A DNA stretch of 64,000 bases from Anadara kagoshimensis (GCA_021292105.1 CM037870.1:47732508-47796507), one strand, 5' to 3'; positions 46,720 to 58,060 are shown, counted from the first letter of the stretch. Notes: generated from the sequence alone by a model not told the origin. Program-made: numbers and translations.

Positions 46720-46744
46720 GAATAACAGTGACTGCATTTTTGTC

Positions 46745-47000
46745 CCATCTATATATCTATTCTGAAGATTATTTATTACAAAAACCTAACTTCAAATGTC
46801 GGTTAATAATTCCAAGATTTAGAGTAAGTGATCATTCTTTGGAAACAGAGGGGTACTAAGAACAGAAAGACTTGCAATAGCTGTGAAGTTTTTGAAAATG
46901 AAGAACATCTAATACTTGGATATGATTTTATCAAAATAGGATGTAAATATATTCTGAGTGACATAACATCCTTGGCTCCAAAGAGTGACTGCGGGTTTTA
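46745..47000 (+). pseudogene. Decayed LINE reverse-transcriptase tail
   Basis: Reading across frameshifts the strand gives IPRFRVSDHSLETE, then RTE-L, then CEVFENEEHLILGYDF. This resembles the C-terminal region after the reverse transcriptase of invertebrate LINEs (pattern L.I..H.LEIE.GR...., C..C....EDE.HFL..C). At least two small indels and an in-frame stop break it. No polymerase core is visible nearby, so it is a truncated, dead 3' fragment. Confidence 0.5.
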
Positions 47001-47397
47001 TAGGTGATTTTACATTGCCCCCCTCTTAATCATGTATGACATTACGATTTATTTTTACACAAAATCCTCATTCTATTATTAGACAAGGTCTAGATTGATG
47101 TCCAACAAGTGCTTTATTTCGTAAGTTTGTTTTTCTAGTAGAACAGCAAACCTTGTCATCTATACTTCATTTAAAAAAATTATACAATAAACCTAGAACA
47201 ATGTGTGACAAACAAGAATTCATGGGTGATCTAATAGTATGTAGATTTATTGTATAAAATATTTCACCTGACTTGATATTATGTTTTGAAAGAAAAGGAT
47301 GTTCATTTTTCAAGCATATATTTGTAGAAAAGGAAAAATTTAAGAAAAATATTTTATAAAGATAAAAATACATTGATAAAAAAAAATAATTAAAATA

Positions 47398-47475
47398 TAT
47401 TCGGACGGGATTTGAACCCGTGTCATACAGCTTATGAAGCGTCTAACCAAAGCACTTACTGTCCGCAGTCCATCG
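47398..47475 (-). pseudogene. tRNA-like sequence (Met-type anticodon loop), degenerate
   Basis: Minus strand has a perfect T-arm (ACGGG, loop TTCAAAT, CCCGT) and upstream TTTGGTTAGACGCTTCATAA, whose TTCATAA could be a CAT anticodon loop, but the anticodon and acceptor stems do not pair well. Best read as a tRNA pseudogene or SINE head rather than a working tRNA. Confidence 0.45.
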
Positions 47476-49172
47476 GTTATACATGTATGTGCAGTGACAA
47501 GTTTTAATTTTCCCGAGTTTTCAAAAATTGACTATTTTCTCCTGAGAGGAACACCTGAAAAGACTGAATTTTGGTAATATTTTCAGGAACAATTTATAGA
47601 AGAACAATTTGAAATGTCCTCATTTTTTTCTTATTCACAAAGATGGACTTGTTTCGCGACTGAATATTTGTGTACATGAATTAAATAAATGAATCAAGAT
47701 TTCATTCTGTGTACTTGTACCATAAACATAGAAACATGTTGCGTATAAAAATCATTGTTCAATCTTTCTCAATCTCTTTGTTCTTACAAAATAATTACAA
47801 TTAATTGAGATTTTACCTTATTTTTGTCATATTTACATTACTCTAAAATTGACAGATTGTGGTTCAATTTTTTTTTTTGTTCTTTATTGCTTTTACTCTC
47901 ATTTACCCTACCGACAACATTAAGAATGGGAATTTTATAAGATATACTTCCCACCTGAAACGGCATTCTCAACTGATATCGGGTGTCACTGTTGTTAAAA
48001 TTTTTTTGAAGTGAGAAACACATGGAATAAAAATTATTTCTAATTTGTATAAAATTGTTAACATTTAAAACCATCAAAGATATTCTTATTACTGTAGGAT
48101 TTTGTGTTTGTTGTTATTAAATTGAAAGTAAACATAACTTGATTCGTATAGAATATACATGTGATTATCTCATTATCCATGTATGCTTTCGCTTGAAAAT
48201 TTTTTTTTGCTGTTAGATGCAATTACATTTAATTACATGCATATATTATATTAACTTTCGATGGGATTTTATTATTGAACTATTGACATAGAATGACAGT
48301 AAATTGAATCCAATCTGTGGAAAATCATCGTCAAACAATGTGTTTTCTTTTCATTACGTCATTATCACCAACAATTTACGTCAACAATGTGCCGACGTCA
48401 TCGATGTTTCAATGCATCGATTTTTGAACGCTGGAACTAAGAGGGTTAACCCTTAGGACAGCTTTATAAACCTTTGTGGAAATACGCCGATAATTCGGGG
48501 ATTATCTGGTTAAAGGCAAGATTGACTTTATACTTTAAATTTAATTATAAAGTCATTTTTGGAAAATTCGATCATATTGAAACGGTCTGCGTTCCAATCT
48601 TTAAGCGTTAACTTGCTTACAAGTATGGACAAACACTCCATGTGTTGTAATGACTGTTGTCATAATACAGGAACAATATCACCATATGGGAAATTCACGT
48701 CTCGCAGGGGTAGTTATGGGGTGGAGTAATGGTACATCATTGGTGTTCTACCCCTTATTCAAAATGTTTCCACTTATATCGAGAAGGCCGTGTATTCGAA
48801 CCTAAGCGTTGAGGGGAATCGTAAGCACGAGTGCTCTATTGGTTGAACTTAAGATGTCATAACATTGTGACTAACTAGTTGAACATCTCCAATTAAAACT
48901 GAGAAAGTGAGCTTTTTATAATATTATAAAAAACATATATGGCCTGGCTCCATCAATATGATGAAGTTTAATTGGGATATTTGCAATGGAGTTGTTCGCT
49001 ATTCATCATACATTGCCTGCCTAATCATCATTGAATATTATAACCGTTAACCTCACAGAATGAACTTAAAATGTTACCAATTACATGCACCACAAACCTT
49101 TCATATATATAATCTGGTAAAGACTATTTGCACGATTTGTTGATTAAGAAAATTAATGTGACCAACCTTATT
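47476..49172. other. AT-rich DNA with right end of possible piggyBac-like element
   Basis: Contains GACGTCA-type motifs at 48355-48405, the TTAA junction at 48446 and a SINE-like head at 48785. No gene seen. Confidence 0.45.
48785..48850 (-). mobile_element. Possible tRNA-derived SINE head
   Basis: Minus strand: AACCAATAGAGCACTCGTGC then CGCTTAGGTTCGAATACACG, box A- and B-like at about 35-nt spacing. No cloverleaf. Confidence 0.35.
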
Positions 49173-49300
49173 AAGGCGCCCAAACAAAGTTTGGCGACTT
49201 ATTGTTTTTGCACCGTTTCTTATTATTATTATTATTAAGGCGCCCAAACAAAGTTTGGCGACTTATTGTTTTTGCACCGTTTCTTATTATTATTATTATT
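49173..49300. repeat. 64-bp tandem duplication at left edge of the 1.36-kb array
   Basis: AAGGCGCCCAAACAAAGTTT...CACCGTTTCTTATTATT occurs twice (49173, 49237), ending in ATT microsatellites. CGCCCAAACAAAGTTTGGCG is itself an imperfect palindrome. Confidence 0.85.
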
Positions 49301-49448
49301 ATTATTCTTCCTCTTCTTCTTCTTCCGGCCATGAACTTGTCCAACCAATTTCTCGAAGACCGTTGGTCCAATCTTAACCAAACTTCACATGAAGGTTGAT
49401 CCCCATCTCCTTCCCCAGAGGCCGAGGTAAAATGCCCATGGGTCATTA

Positions 49449-49893
49449 GGGGAGGGGCAGGAGGGCGGGGTCTTAAAAACAATAATGATCAATTTTGCCA
49501 TTTATACTTTATTTTGTACTATAAAACCATATATATTCATGATCAGTGTCTCAAGATGCACAAGTCTGTATCAGTAGATTTTCCCTGCGGTATCAGGGAG
49601 GGGTGGGGATGGGCGGGGCAGTGTGCTAACTTTTAAACGGTTGAGATCCCCACCCATAAACTATATATTTTCTGGTTCTACATAAAAAGTTAATAGAGTG
49701 ATACTAAAGAAAATCCCATGGGGTCATTCTGATGGAGGGTGGGGACGGGCGGGGCTTGGTACTAACTTTTAAATGGTTGATATACCACACTGAAACTATA
49801 TATTTTCCGGTTCTGTTTTAAAAGTTGAATAGAGTGATACTGAAGAAATGCCCATGGCGTTTTCCAGAGGAGGGCAGGGACAGGCGGGGCTGG
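49449..49893 (+). other. Cluster of G-quadruplex-capable blocks (unit 1; repeated in units 2 and 3)
   Basis: Four G-rich blocks on the plus strand at 49449-49470, 49596-49619 (GGGAGGGGTGGGGATGGG...), 49733-49754 (GGAGGGTGGGGACGGGCGGG) and 49868-49893, spaced about 130-150 bp. At least two have four or more runs of three or more G with short loops, the textbook quadruplex pattern. Equivalent blocks occur near 50818, 50962, 51101 and 51236, and near 52170, 52314, 52455 and 52588. Confidence 0.75.
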
Positions 49894-52800
49894 GTACTAA
49901 CTTTTGATCAGTTGAGATCCCCCACCTAACATATATATTTTCTTATTCTTTATGAATATGAATAGATTGATACTAAAGTAAACCCATATGGGCATTCTAA
50001 TAGGAGGGTGGAGACAGGTAGGTCTAGGTATTAACTTTGAGATCCCCACCCTCAAACTACAGTTTTCTTCATGGGCTGGTTGCTATCATTTTGTTTAAGA
50101 ATTAAAACAATAAGCATGAATTTTCATTGTCAAGGATACTTAAGTAATCACTGATCCATGTCTAAAAGCTCTCAAGCTAAATCTTTTTTATAAGCAACAC
50201 TTATGGTCAGTTATCCCTGGGGCATGATTTATTATTCAATTCGATAGAGTAGCTGCATTTAGTTATCAATATGACATTATATAGGTAAATGCTTGGATTA
50301 ATTTAAAATCAACACATCATTAGCTCATCAAAACAATGGTTTGTGATATTGGGTATAGGTGATGTCAATCAACTTTGCCTATTGTTTGAATTTCAACCAA
50401 TTGGATTCATGTACTATCTCTATATAAAATTAAATCTTAAAATGAAAAGAATATTACAAGTTTAAAATTTCTCAACAGTTTTTCTATTGTATGTAGAACT
50501 TATTCAAAGGTTTAAAATGTTCAGCCTTTGCCATGGAAATGGAAAAAACAACAAAAGTACAAGTCCTAATATGTGTTCTGAATACAGGGTTTGATTTTTT
50601 TTTTCGTTTGGGCGCCTTATTTGTAATGATGCATCCATCATTACATTAGTACTCATTATTATTGTTATTATTCTTCCTCTTCTTCTTCTTCCGGCCATGA
50701 ACTTGTCCAACCAATTTCTCGAAGACCGTTGGTCCAATCTTAACCAAACTTCACATGAAGGTTGATCCCCATCTCCTTCCCTGGAGACCGAGGTAAAATG
50801 CCCATGGGGTCATTAGGAGAGGGGCAGGAGGGCGGGGTCTTAAAAACAATAATGATCAATTTTGCCATCTATACTTTATTTTGTACTATAAAACCATATA
50901 TATTCATGATCAGTATCTCAAGATGCACAAGTCTATATCAGTAGATTTTCCCTGCGGTATCAGGGAGGGGTGGGGATGGGCGGGGCAGTGTGCTAACTTT
51001 TAAACGGTCGAGATCCCCACCCATAAACTATATATTTTCTGGTTCTACATAAAAAGTTGAATAGAGTGATGCTAAAGAAAATCCCATGGGTCATTCCTGA
51101 TGGAGGGTGGGGACGGGCGGGGCTTGGTTCTAACTTTTAAATGGTTGATATCCCACCCTGAAACTATATATTTTTCGGTTCTGTTTTAAAAGTTGAATAG
51201 AGTGATACTGAAGAAATGCCCATGGCCTTTTCCAGAAGAGGACAGGGACAGGCGGGGCTGGGTACTAACTTTTGATCAGTTGAGATCCCCAACCTTAACA
51301 TATATATTTTCTTATTCTTTATGAAAAGTTGAATAGATTGATACTAAAGTAAACCCATATGGACATTCCAATAGGAGGTTGGGGACAGGTACTAACTTTG
51401 AGATCCCCACCCTCAAACTACAGTTTTCTTCATGGGCTGGTTGCTATCATTTTGTTTAAGAATTAAAACAATAAGCATGAATTTTCATTGTCAAGGATAC
51501 TTAAGTAATCACTGATCCATGTCTAGAAGCTTTTAAGCTAAATCTTTTTATAAGCAACACTAATGGTCATTTGTCCCTGTGGCATGATTTATTATTCAAT
51601 TCGATAGAGTAGCTGCATTTAGTTATCAGTATGACATTATATGGGTAAATGCCTGGATAAATTTAAAATCAACACATCATTAGCTCATCAAAACAATGGT
51701 TTGTGATATTGGGTATAGGTGATGTCAATAAACTTTGCCTATTGTTTGAATTTCAACCAATTGGATTCATGTACTACTTCTCTATATAAAATTAAATCTT
51801 AAAATGAAAAATATTACAAGTTTAAAATTTCTCAACAGTTTTTCTATTGTGTGTAGAACTTATTTACAGGTTTAATTTTTCAGCCGTTGCCATGGAAATG
51901 GAAAAAAGCAACAAAAGTACAAGTTCTAATATGTGTTTTGAATACAGGGTTTGATTTTTATTCGTTTGGGCGCCTTATTTGTAATGATGCATCCATCATT
52001 ACATTAGTACTCGTTATTATTATTCTTCCTCTTCTTCTTCTTCTTCCGGCCATGAACTTGTCCAACCAATTTCTCGAAGACCGTTAGTCCAATCTTAACC
52101 AAACTTCACATGAAGGTTGATCCCCATCTCCTTCCCCAGAGGCCAAGGTAAAATGCCCATGGGGTCATTAGGGAGGGGCAGGAGGGCGGGGTCTTAAAAA
52201 CAATAATGATCAATTTTGCCATTTATACTTTATTTTGTACTATAAAACCATATATTCATGATCAGTATCTCAAGATGCACAAGTCTGTATCAGTAGATTT
52301 TCCCTGCAGTATCAGGGAGGGGTGGGATGGGCGGGGCAGTGTGCTAACTTTAAAACGGTTGAGATCCCCACCCATAAACTATATATTTTCTTGTTCTACA
52401 TAAAAAGTTGAATAGAGTGATGCTAAAGAAAATCCCATGGGGTCATTTCTGATGGAGGGTGGGGACGGACGGGGCTTGGTTCTAACTTTTAAATGGTTGA
52501 TATCCCACCCTGAAACTATATATTTTCCAGTTCTGTTTTAAAAGTTGAATAGAGTGATGATGAAGAAATGCGCATGGCGTTTTCCAGAGGAGGGCAGGGA
52601 CAGGCGGGGCTGGGTACTAACTTTTGATCAGTTGAGATCCCCACCCCTAACATATATATTTTCTTATTCTTTATGAAAAGTTGAATAGATTGATATTAAA
52701 GTAAACCCATATGGGCATTCCAATAGGAGGGTGGAGACAGGTAGGTCTAGGTACTAACTTTGAGATCCCCACCCTCAAACTACAGTTTTCTTCATGGGCT

Positions 52801-53640
52801 GGTTGCTATCATTTTGTTTAAGAATTAAAACAATAAGCATGAATTTTCATTGTCAAGGATACTTAAGTAATCACTGATCCATGTCTAAAAGCTCTCAAGC
52901 TAAATCTTTTCATAAGCAACACTAATGGTCAGGTGATTTATTATTCAATTCGATAGAGTAGCTGCATTTAGTTATCAGTATGACATTATATGGGTAAATG
53001 CTTGGATTAATTTAAAATCAACACATCATTAGCTCATCAAAACAATGGTTTGTGATATTGGGTATAGGTGATGTCAATCAACTTTGCCTATTGTTTGAAT
53101 TTCAACCAATTGGATTCATGTACTACTTCTATATATAAAATTAAATCTTAAAATGAAAAGAATATAACAAGTTAAAAATTTCTCAACAGTTTTTCTATTG
53201 TGTGTAGAACTTATTTAAAGGTTTAAAATTTTCAGCCGTTGCCATGGAAATGGAAAAAAGCAACAAAAGTACAAGTCCTAATATGTGTTTTGAATACAGG
53301 GTTTGATTTTTATTCGTTTGGGCGCCTTATTTGTTATGATGCATCCATCATTACATTAGTACTCGTTCTTTAGTGGCTTTGTTATTTAGAGACATTATAA
53401 CCGGTATTTACAAGGGCGATTAAAACCATTAATAGTTTAATAATTATAATTATGTCACGCATATCAATCAAAAAATTTTGACACGTCAAACCTGTAGGAG
53501 AAAATCAAGCAATACATTCGAACCCGAATTTAAATACATGCATAGACAACATGCTATCTTTTTCGAGCTTGATAACAAACACCGCATTATTTTGCCATCA
53601 CATGATGAAATTCAAATTATTCCAATTTTTACTTTAAAGT

Positions 53641-54250
53641 CGAAATTGAATAGAGTGCCGCTAAATCTACAACAAAGTCATCGCGAAATTGAATAGAGTG
53701 CCGCTAAATCTACAACAAAGTCATCGCGAAATTGAATAGAGTGCCGCTAAATCTACAACAAAGTCGTCGCGAAATTGAATAGAGTGCCGCTAAATCTACA
53801 ACAAGTCGATACGAAATTGAATAGAGTGCCGCTAAATCTACAACAAGTCGTCGCGAAATTGAATAGAGTGCCGCTAAATCTACAACAAAGTCGTCGCGAA
53901 ATTGAATAGAGTGCCGCTAAATCTACAAGTCGTCGCGAAATTGAATAGAGTGCCAACAAGTCGTCAAGAAATTGAATAGAGTGCCGCTAAATCTACAACA
54001 AAGTCATCGCGAAATTGAATAGAGTGCCACTAAATCTACAACAAAGTCATCGCGAAATTAAATAGAGTGCCGCTAAATCTGCAACAAAGTCATCGCGAAA
54101 TTGAATAGAGTGCCGCTAAATCTTCAATAAAGTCATCGCGAAATTGAATAGATTGCCGCTAAATCTATGTACAATAAAGTCCCGAAATCGAATAGAGAGC
54201 CTCTATATCTATATGTATAACAAGTCGCGAAATTAATAAAGTGCCGCTAA
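53641..54250. repeat. 43-bp minisatellite, about 14 units
   Basis: Unit GAAATTGAATAGAGTGCCGC followed by TAAATCTACAACAAAGTCATCGC. Middle units are nearly identical, the last (from about 54150) are degenerate, and one unit (53942-53975) has an internal deletion. Its TTGAATAGAGTG...CTAAA core also occurs in the subunits of the neighbouring 1.36-kb array. Confidence 0.93.
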
Positions 54251-54257
54251 AATATAA

Positions 54258-54432
54258 TACTGTAAACGTATTTAATTTCACGTGTATTTATTTTCGCGGT
54301 ATAGGAAATTTAGACATATTCGCGTGGTTAAATTTTCGGGTTTTTGGAAAATGCATTATAACACAATAATTAAGTATAATATCAGTAATTTTCGCTCAGT
54401 ATTAATTTGCGAATATAAATAAGTTTACAGTA
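54258..54432. mobile_element. Short inverted-repeat element (TACTGTAAAC ends)
   Basis: About 175 bp. Left TACTGTAAACGTATTTAATT, right TATAAATAAGTTTACAGTA. Contains TATTTTCGCGG and ATTCGCG motifs near the ends. Non-coding MITE-like element directly following the 43-bp minisatellite. Confidence 0.7.
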
Positions 54433-55396
54433 CACAATCATTGAATAAATCTCGCTCTGTGTTGAAAATAACATGAGCAATAATTTCAAATAAAAGTTCA
54501 ACAATCGTTTTAGCTTAGTCATCTTTAAAAACTTATTTTTGCAAATTTAATAAGTGGTCTTTACATAGAGTGCAGTTCTACAGACATTTGAATTACCTCC
54601 CTTTCAATTTCTTTATTTACCTCCCTTTAACAATTATTTTAAGGAATTTATATTTAATAATTACAAATTTATGACCATCATCTGTATCACATTTTTTTAT
54701 TTAGCAAATTATATAGAATAATTATGTTCTAATCGTAAAGAATATAAAATCATAAACTTAATATAACAACATAAATAAAATTATACACATCACAGGAAGA
54801 CGCTTCTTTAAAGCAAATGTTTAATAAATATTTTTCATCAAAACTCGTACACAGCACCGGTCCATGTTCATTTTACATAATTAGAAATGAAAGGAACTCT
54901 TTTGATTAGGTGTCTGAGGTTGGACACCTTAAAAATTCAAGTAGTGAGATAGTTAAATTCGAAGGATATGGTTGGTAATTAGTTCTTGTCCATCCAAATA
55001 TTTTAACATGAATGTAGTGGCTGTAAAGGTAAAAACTTAAAATGAGATGGTACCTAAGCTTCTGAATTCAGATCAAATCTATACTGACATTTTTACTCCA
55101 TGCCAAAATTTCTTTTCATGAGTCCTGTGCAAAAACATATAATATCAGTTTTGTCCCCTTTCAACAAATCATTCGGAAAGTGCTCTAGGTTCAAGCCTCA
55201 ACAGTACTGTGGCATTCCTGCGAAAGGGAAGACTTTTAATTGTACATTTTAAATATTTTACACCTCAGTCAAAATTTTATCACTAATATTGTATTCAGTT
55301 TCTGGAATTATGGAAGAAACCAGAGTGCCTTAAGAAAACCAGTGCCTTTAGCCAATCAAACTGACTTCCTCACACTACAACGATACAATCTGCTGA

Positions 55397-55412
55397 GGGG
55401 GGGGGGGGGGGG
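55397..55412 (+). repeat. Poly-G tract, 16 G
   Basis: Uninterrupted run of 16 G, next to the box B of a SINE head. Confidence 0.95.
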
Positions 55413-55490
55413 TTGAACCTAGTCAGTGAGTGGCTCTGTAATCTGCAAGTCTGAGCTTTAGTCCACTCTGCCACTGAGGCCCAAGTAGGG
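55407..55490 (-). mobile_element. tRNA-derived SINE head (Ser/Leu-like)
   Basis: Minus strand: CCTCAGTGGCAGAGTGGACT (box A-like) and CTAGGTTCAACCCC (box B), running into a poly-C tract (55397-55412). Confidence 0.5.
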
Positions 55491-55540
55491 AATGACTTTT
55501 ACAAACTAGAAAAACTGTGAGCCACAAGCTCCCAAAAAAT

Positions 55541-55749
55541 ACCCCCCGCTCCCAAAAATCCATCGGATCAAATTTTTAAATAGGAGGTGCACATCTACAT
55601 TATATCACAAAGATTGTGTGAAAGTTTCATGAAAATCCATTTAAGGGTTTAGGAGGAGTTGCGGATAAGAGATAGGTACACTAAGGTGTAACGGAATGAT
55701 GGACGGACACCCCTATCACTATATACCCCCCACTTTTTAAGCGGGGGGT
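55541..55749. mobile_element. Short element with ACCCCCCGCT inverted ends
   Basis: About 209 bp with perfect 10-bp inverted ends (ACCCCCCGCT...AGCGGGGGGT), a T before and an A after (TA-type junctions). The interior (CATGAAAATCCATTTAAGGG, TTTAGGAGGAGTTGCGGATA) is non-coding. It sits between two tRNA-like segments. Confidence 0.68.
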
Positions 55750-55795
55750 AAGTTGACACTTTAGACCACTTGGCCACCGAGGCCCCACTGGGGAA
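55750..55795 (-). mobile_element. Truncated tRNA-like head next to MITE
   Basis: Minus strand: GGGCCTCGGTGGCCAAGTGG then TCTAAAGTGTCAACTTA. It has a box A of the same style as the head at 55407-55490 and stops exactly at the ACCCCCCGCT element, which may have cut it. Confidence 0.4.
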
Positions 55796-57139
55796 ATATT
55801 ATAACAAATTCACAATGACTCTTTTACTACTGATGTCACTTTATTGTTACATTAAAAGCATTAACATAACAACATAAATATACAAATATATAAAAAACTA
55901 TTACAATCTTACAATGAGTCTCAAAAATATCTCTCAATTTCTGTGTTGATATTTAATCTTTTGAGATGCCAGTTCTATATTTCTTCACTTGTTAACATAT
56001 GCATAAAGGGCACCTCATTTGCTCTCTTTTTTCTGAATATGCTCCGTGTCTCACTGTATACTCAAGATGAATCATATAGCAAGATAAACATGTTTAAAAA
56101 TTTACTCTGGATGGTTTTCACAAAAAATTAAACAATGCAGAATTATTTGTGCTATGATGTTTACTGTATTTTCTTTCAGAGATCTAAACAGTCAAGTAAT
56201 TTGACTTGCCAGACAGGACTAAGTTTGAAATTTCTACTCACTGTGTGTGTGTGTTTGTTATTGTTTTTGTTTTCCCATTGGTTTTCTAACACTAATCTAA
56301 AATTTGGCGTTCAAAATACAATTGCATATATGTAAAATCAAGATCTTGCTTTTCTATGCAGGTCTACTTCCTAGGAATGCAAGTATAACAGTAGTGTCTT
56401 GGTTAAAGAAACATTTTGTTGACATCAACACACCATTAATTATCAAATGATGACAAAACTATGAAATTCTTCGGCTTTCCTACATAAAAATTGTCATTAA
56501 TTAAACCAAAGTGAAACAATGCTGTTATCATTTTACATGCATCTATGAAAGCTGAATTGTAAAGTTGCATTTTATGAACAGTTATACGTATATTTTGAAG
56601 AAAAAATAATTTATTTTTTTTTAAATTACTTCAATTTGAAAGTGTTACATATATTTTTATGATGACCATTTATGTAAGGTTATCCAAGAATTTAATCAAA
56701 GTACTGAAGGTACTGAAGCATCAGCTAAACTGAGCAATTTGATAAAAAAAATATGTGCACTTGAAACTGAGATTTGTCTAATGAATCAGTAACAAATGAA
56801 AATCATGCAAATAACAGATACTGTGATTGGGAAGCTTCTAACAACAAGTCTGCTTTTTATGCAAGTTGTTAGGTTCTAACATATAAATATGTTACAATGG
56901 TCAAAATGGACATGCCACCCAATGTTTATCAATTGAGTAAACTAAGTAATTCGCATGAATATAAATTTTCAATTTTTCAAAAACCAAGAGAGGCTACTAA
57001 AGACCCCACCCCAAATCTGAGTGAAATATCTCAAGCATAACTGAAAAAGTCCAGAGAAACCATCATTTTGATAAAATTCACAAAGTGAAAGGGGCATAAC
57101 TCCACTAAAACGCAGTTGACTGGAAGAAAACCCAAACTG
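55796..57139. other. AT-rich DNA, nothing recognised
   Basis: Two short plus-strand ORFs (55943-56131, 56135-56335) have AT-driven composition and no signals. Confidence 0.45.
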
Positions 57140-57208
57140 GATCTGTAATCACCACCATCATCATCATTATCACTCCTCATATCACATTTTGATCATCAAC
57201 ATGAAGAT

Positions 57209-57241
<33 letters not shown>

Positions 57242-58060
57242 GTCGTCGTCATTAGCAGCAGCAGTAGAACCCATGCCATGACAATCACCACAACCATTAT
57301 ATTAATCATTTTCAGAAATCCTCATGTTACATCATTAATATGGTCACATCATCATCATAGCTCTTCATGTCACATAATCATCATCATTATCAGCAGCAGC
57401 AGTACTGAATGTCATCATCATCATCATCATCATGTCACATCATCAGCATGAAGACATTGGCTTTGTCATCATCATCATCGTGAATTATTATCATCATCGA
57501 CAGCAGCAGAACTGAATGTCATCACCACCATCATCATCATCATCACCACCATCTTCATCATCATCATCATCATCATCATACTATCGGCAGTGCTCAGCAG
57601 TACTGAATGTCATCATTGCCACCATCATCATCATCGGTAGCAACAGAACTCATGTCACCATCATAATCATCATCATAGTTTGTCAAGTCACATCGTCATC
57701 ATCACCATCATCATTCAGCAGCAGAGCTTATTTTCATCACCACCATCACTATCATCTTCTTCATCACGATAATCATTATCATCATCGGCATCAACAGAAC
57801 TCATGTCATCACCATCATCAACATCATTATCATATCTCCTCGTGTCACATCATCATCATGGTGACATCATCATCATATCTCCTCATGTCACATCATCATC
57901 ATCATCATTATATCTCCTCATGTCATATCATCATCATCATGGTGACATCATCATCATCATCATCGGCAGCAGCAGAACTGAATGTCATCATCATCATTAT
58001 TATTGTCATCATCTTCACCAGATCATCATGCCACATCATCATCGACATAGTGTCATCATC
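57140..58060. repeat. CAT/TCA microsatellite complex with higher-order units
   Basis: Nearly 0.9 kb of imperfect (CAT)n/(TCA)n, punctuated at intervals by CAGCAGCAGAACTGAATGTC-type blocks (about 57395, 57503, 57590, 57965) and TCTCCTCATGTCACATCATC blocks. Long Ser/His-rich ORFs here are translation artefacts of the repeat. Confidence 0.93.

Larger units (their letters stand above)
45589..48445. mobile_element. Possible piggyBac-like element flanked by TTAA, no transposase
   Basis: TTAA (45585-45588) then CCCTCTTAATACCGG; at the other end CCAGCG-type text and TAAGAGGG followed by TTAA (48446-48449). The 8-bp CCCTCTTA ends are perfect inverted repeats with looser match beyond. GACGTCA motifs lie near both ends (45828-45860; 48355-48405). 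TTAA target and CCCT ends are piggyBac hallmarks (established knowledge). No transposase ORF is visible; the middle holds other decayed repeats. It could be a chance pairing of TTAA sites. Confidence 0.45.
49173..53328. repeat. Three tandem units of about 1.36 kb between inverted GGCGCC ends
   Basis: The phrase CGGCCATGAACTTGTCC occurs at 49326, 50692 and 52047 (periods 1366 and 1355 bp). The units are nearly identical by eye, so expansion was recent. The left boundary has AAGGCGCCCAAAC (49173, duplicated at 49237) and each unit ends GTTTGGGCGCCTT (50606, 51964, 53316), the exact inverse, so the array is enclosed by 13-bp inverted repeats. Within a unit, about five degenerate subunits of about 130 bp each carry a G-rich block, GTTGAATAGAGTGATAC, and an ACTATATATTTTC block. 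No convincing protein. It may be an unclassified inverted-repeat transposon whose interior expanded. Confidence 0.85.

Noticed and set aside
47398-47475. Functional tRNA-Met gene
   Set aside because: T-arm is perfect but acceptor and anticodon stems do not pair; more likely a pseudogene or SINE head.
49171-49482. 103-codon minus-strand ORF (Arg and Ile rich) and its copies at 50504 and 51887
   Set aside because: Covers the tandem 1.36-kb repeat and ATT microsatellites; the Ile runs are microsatellite translations.
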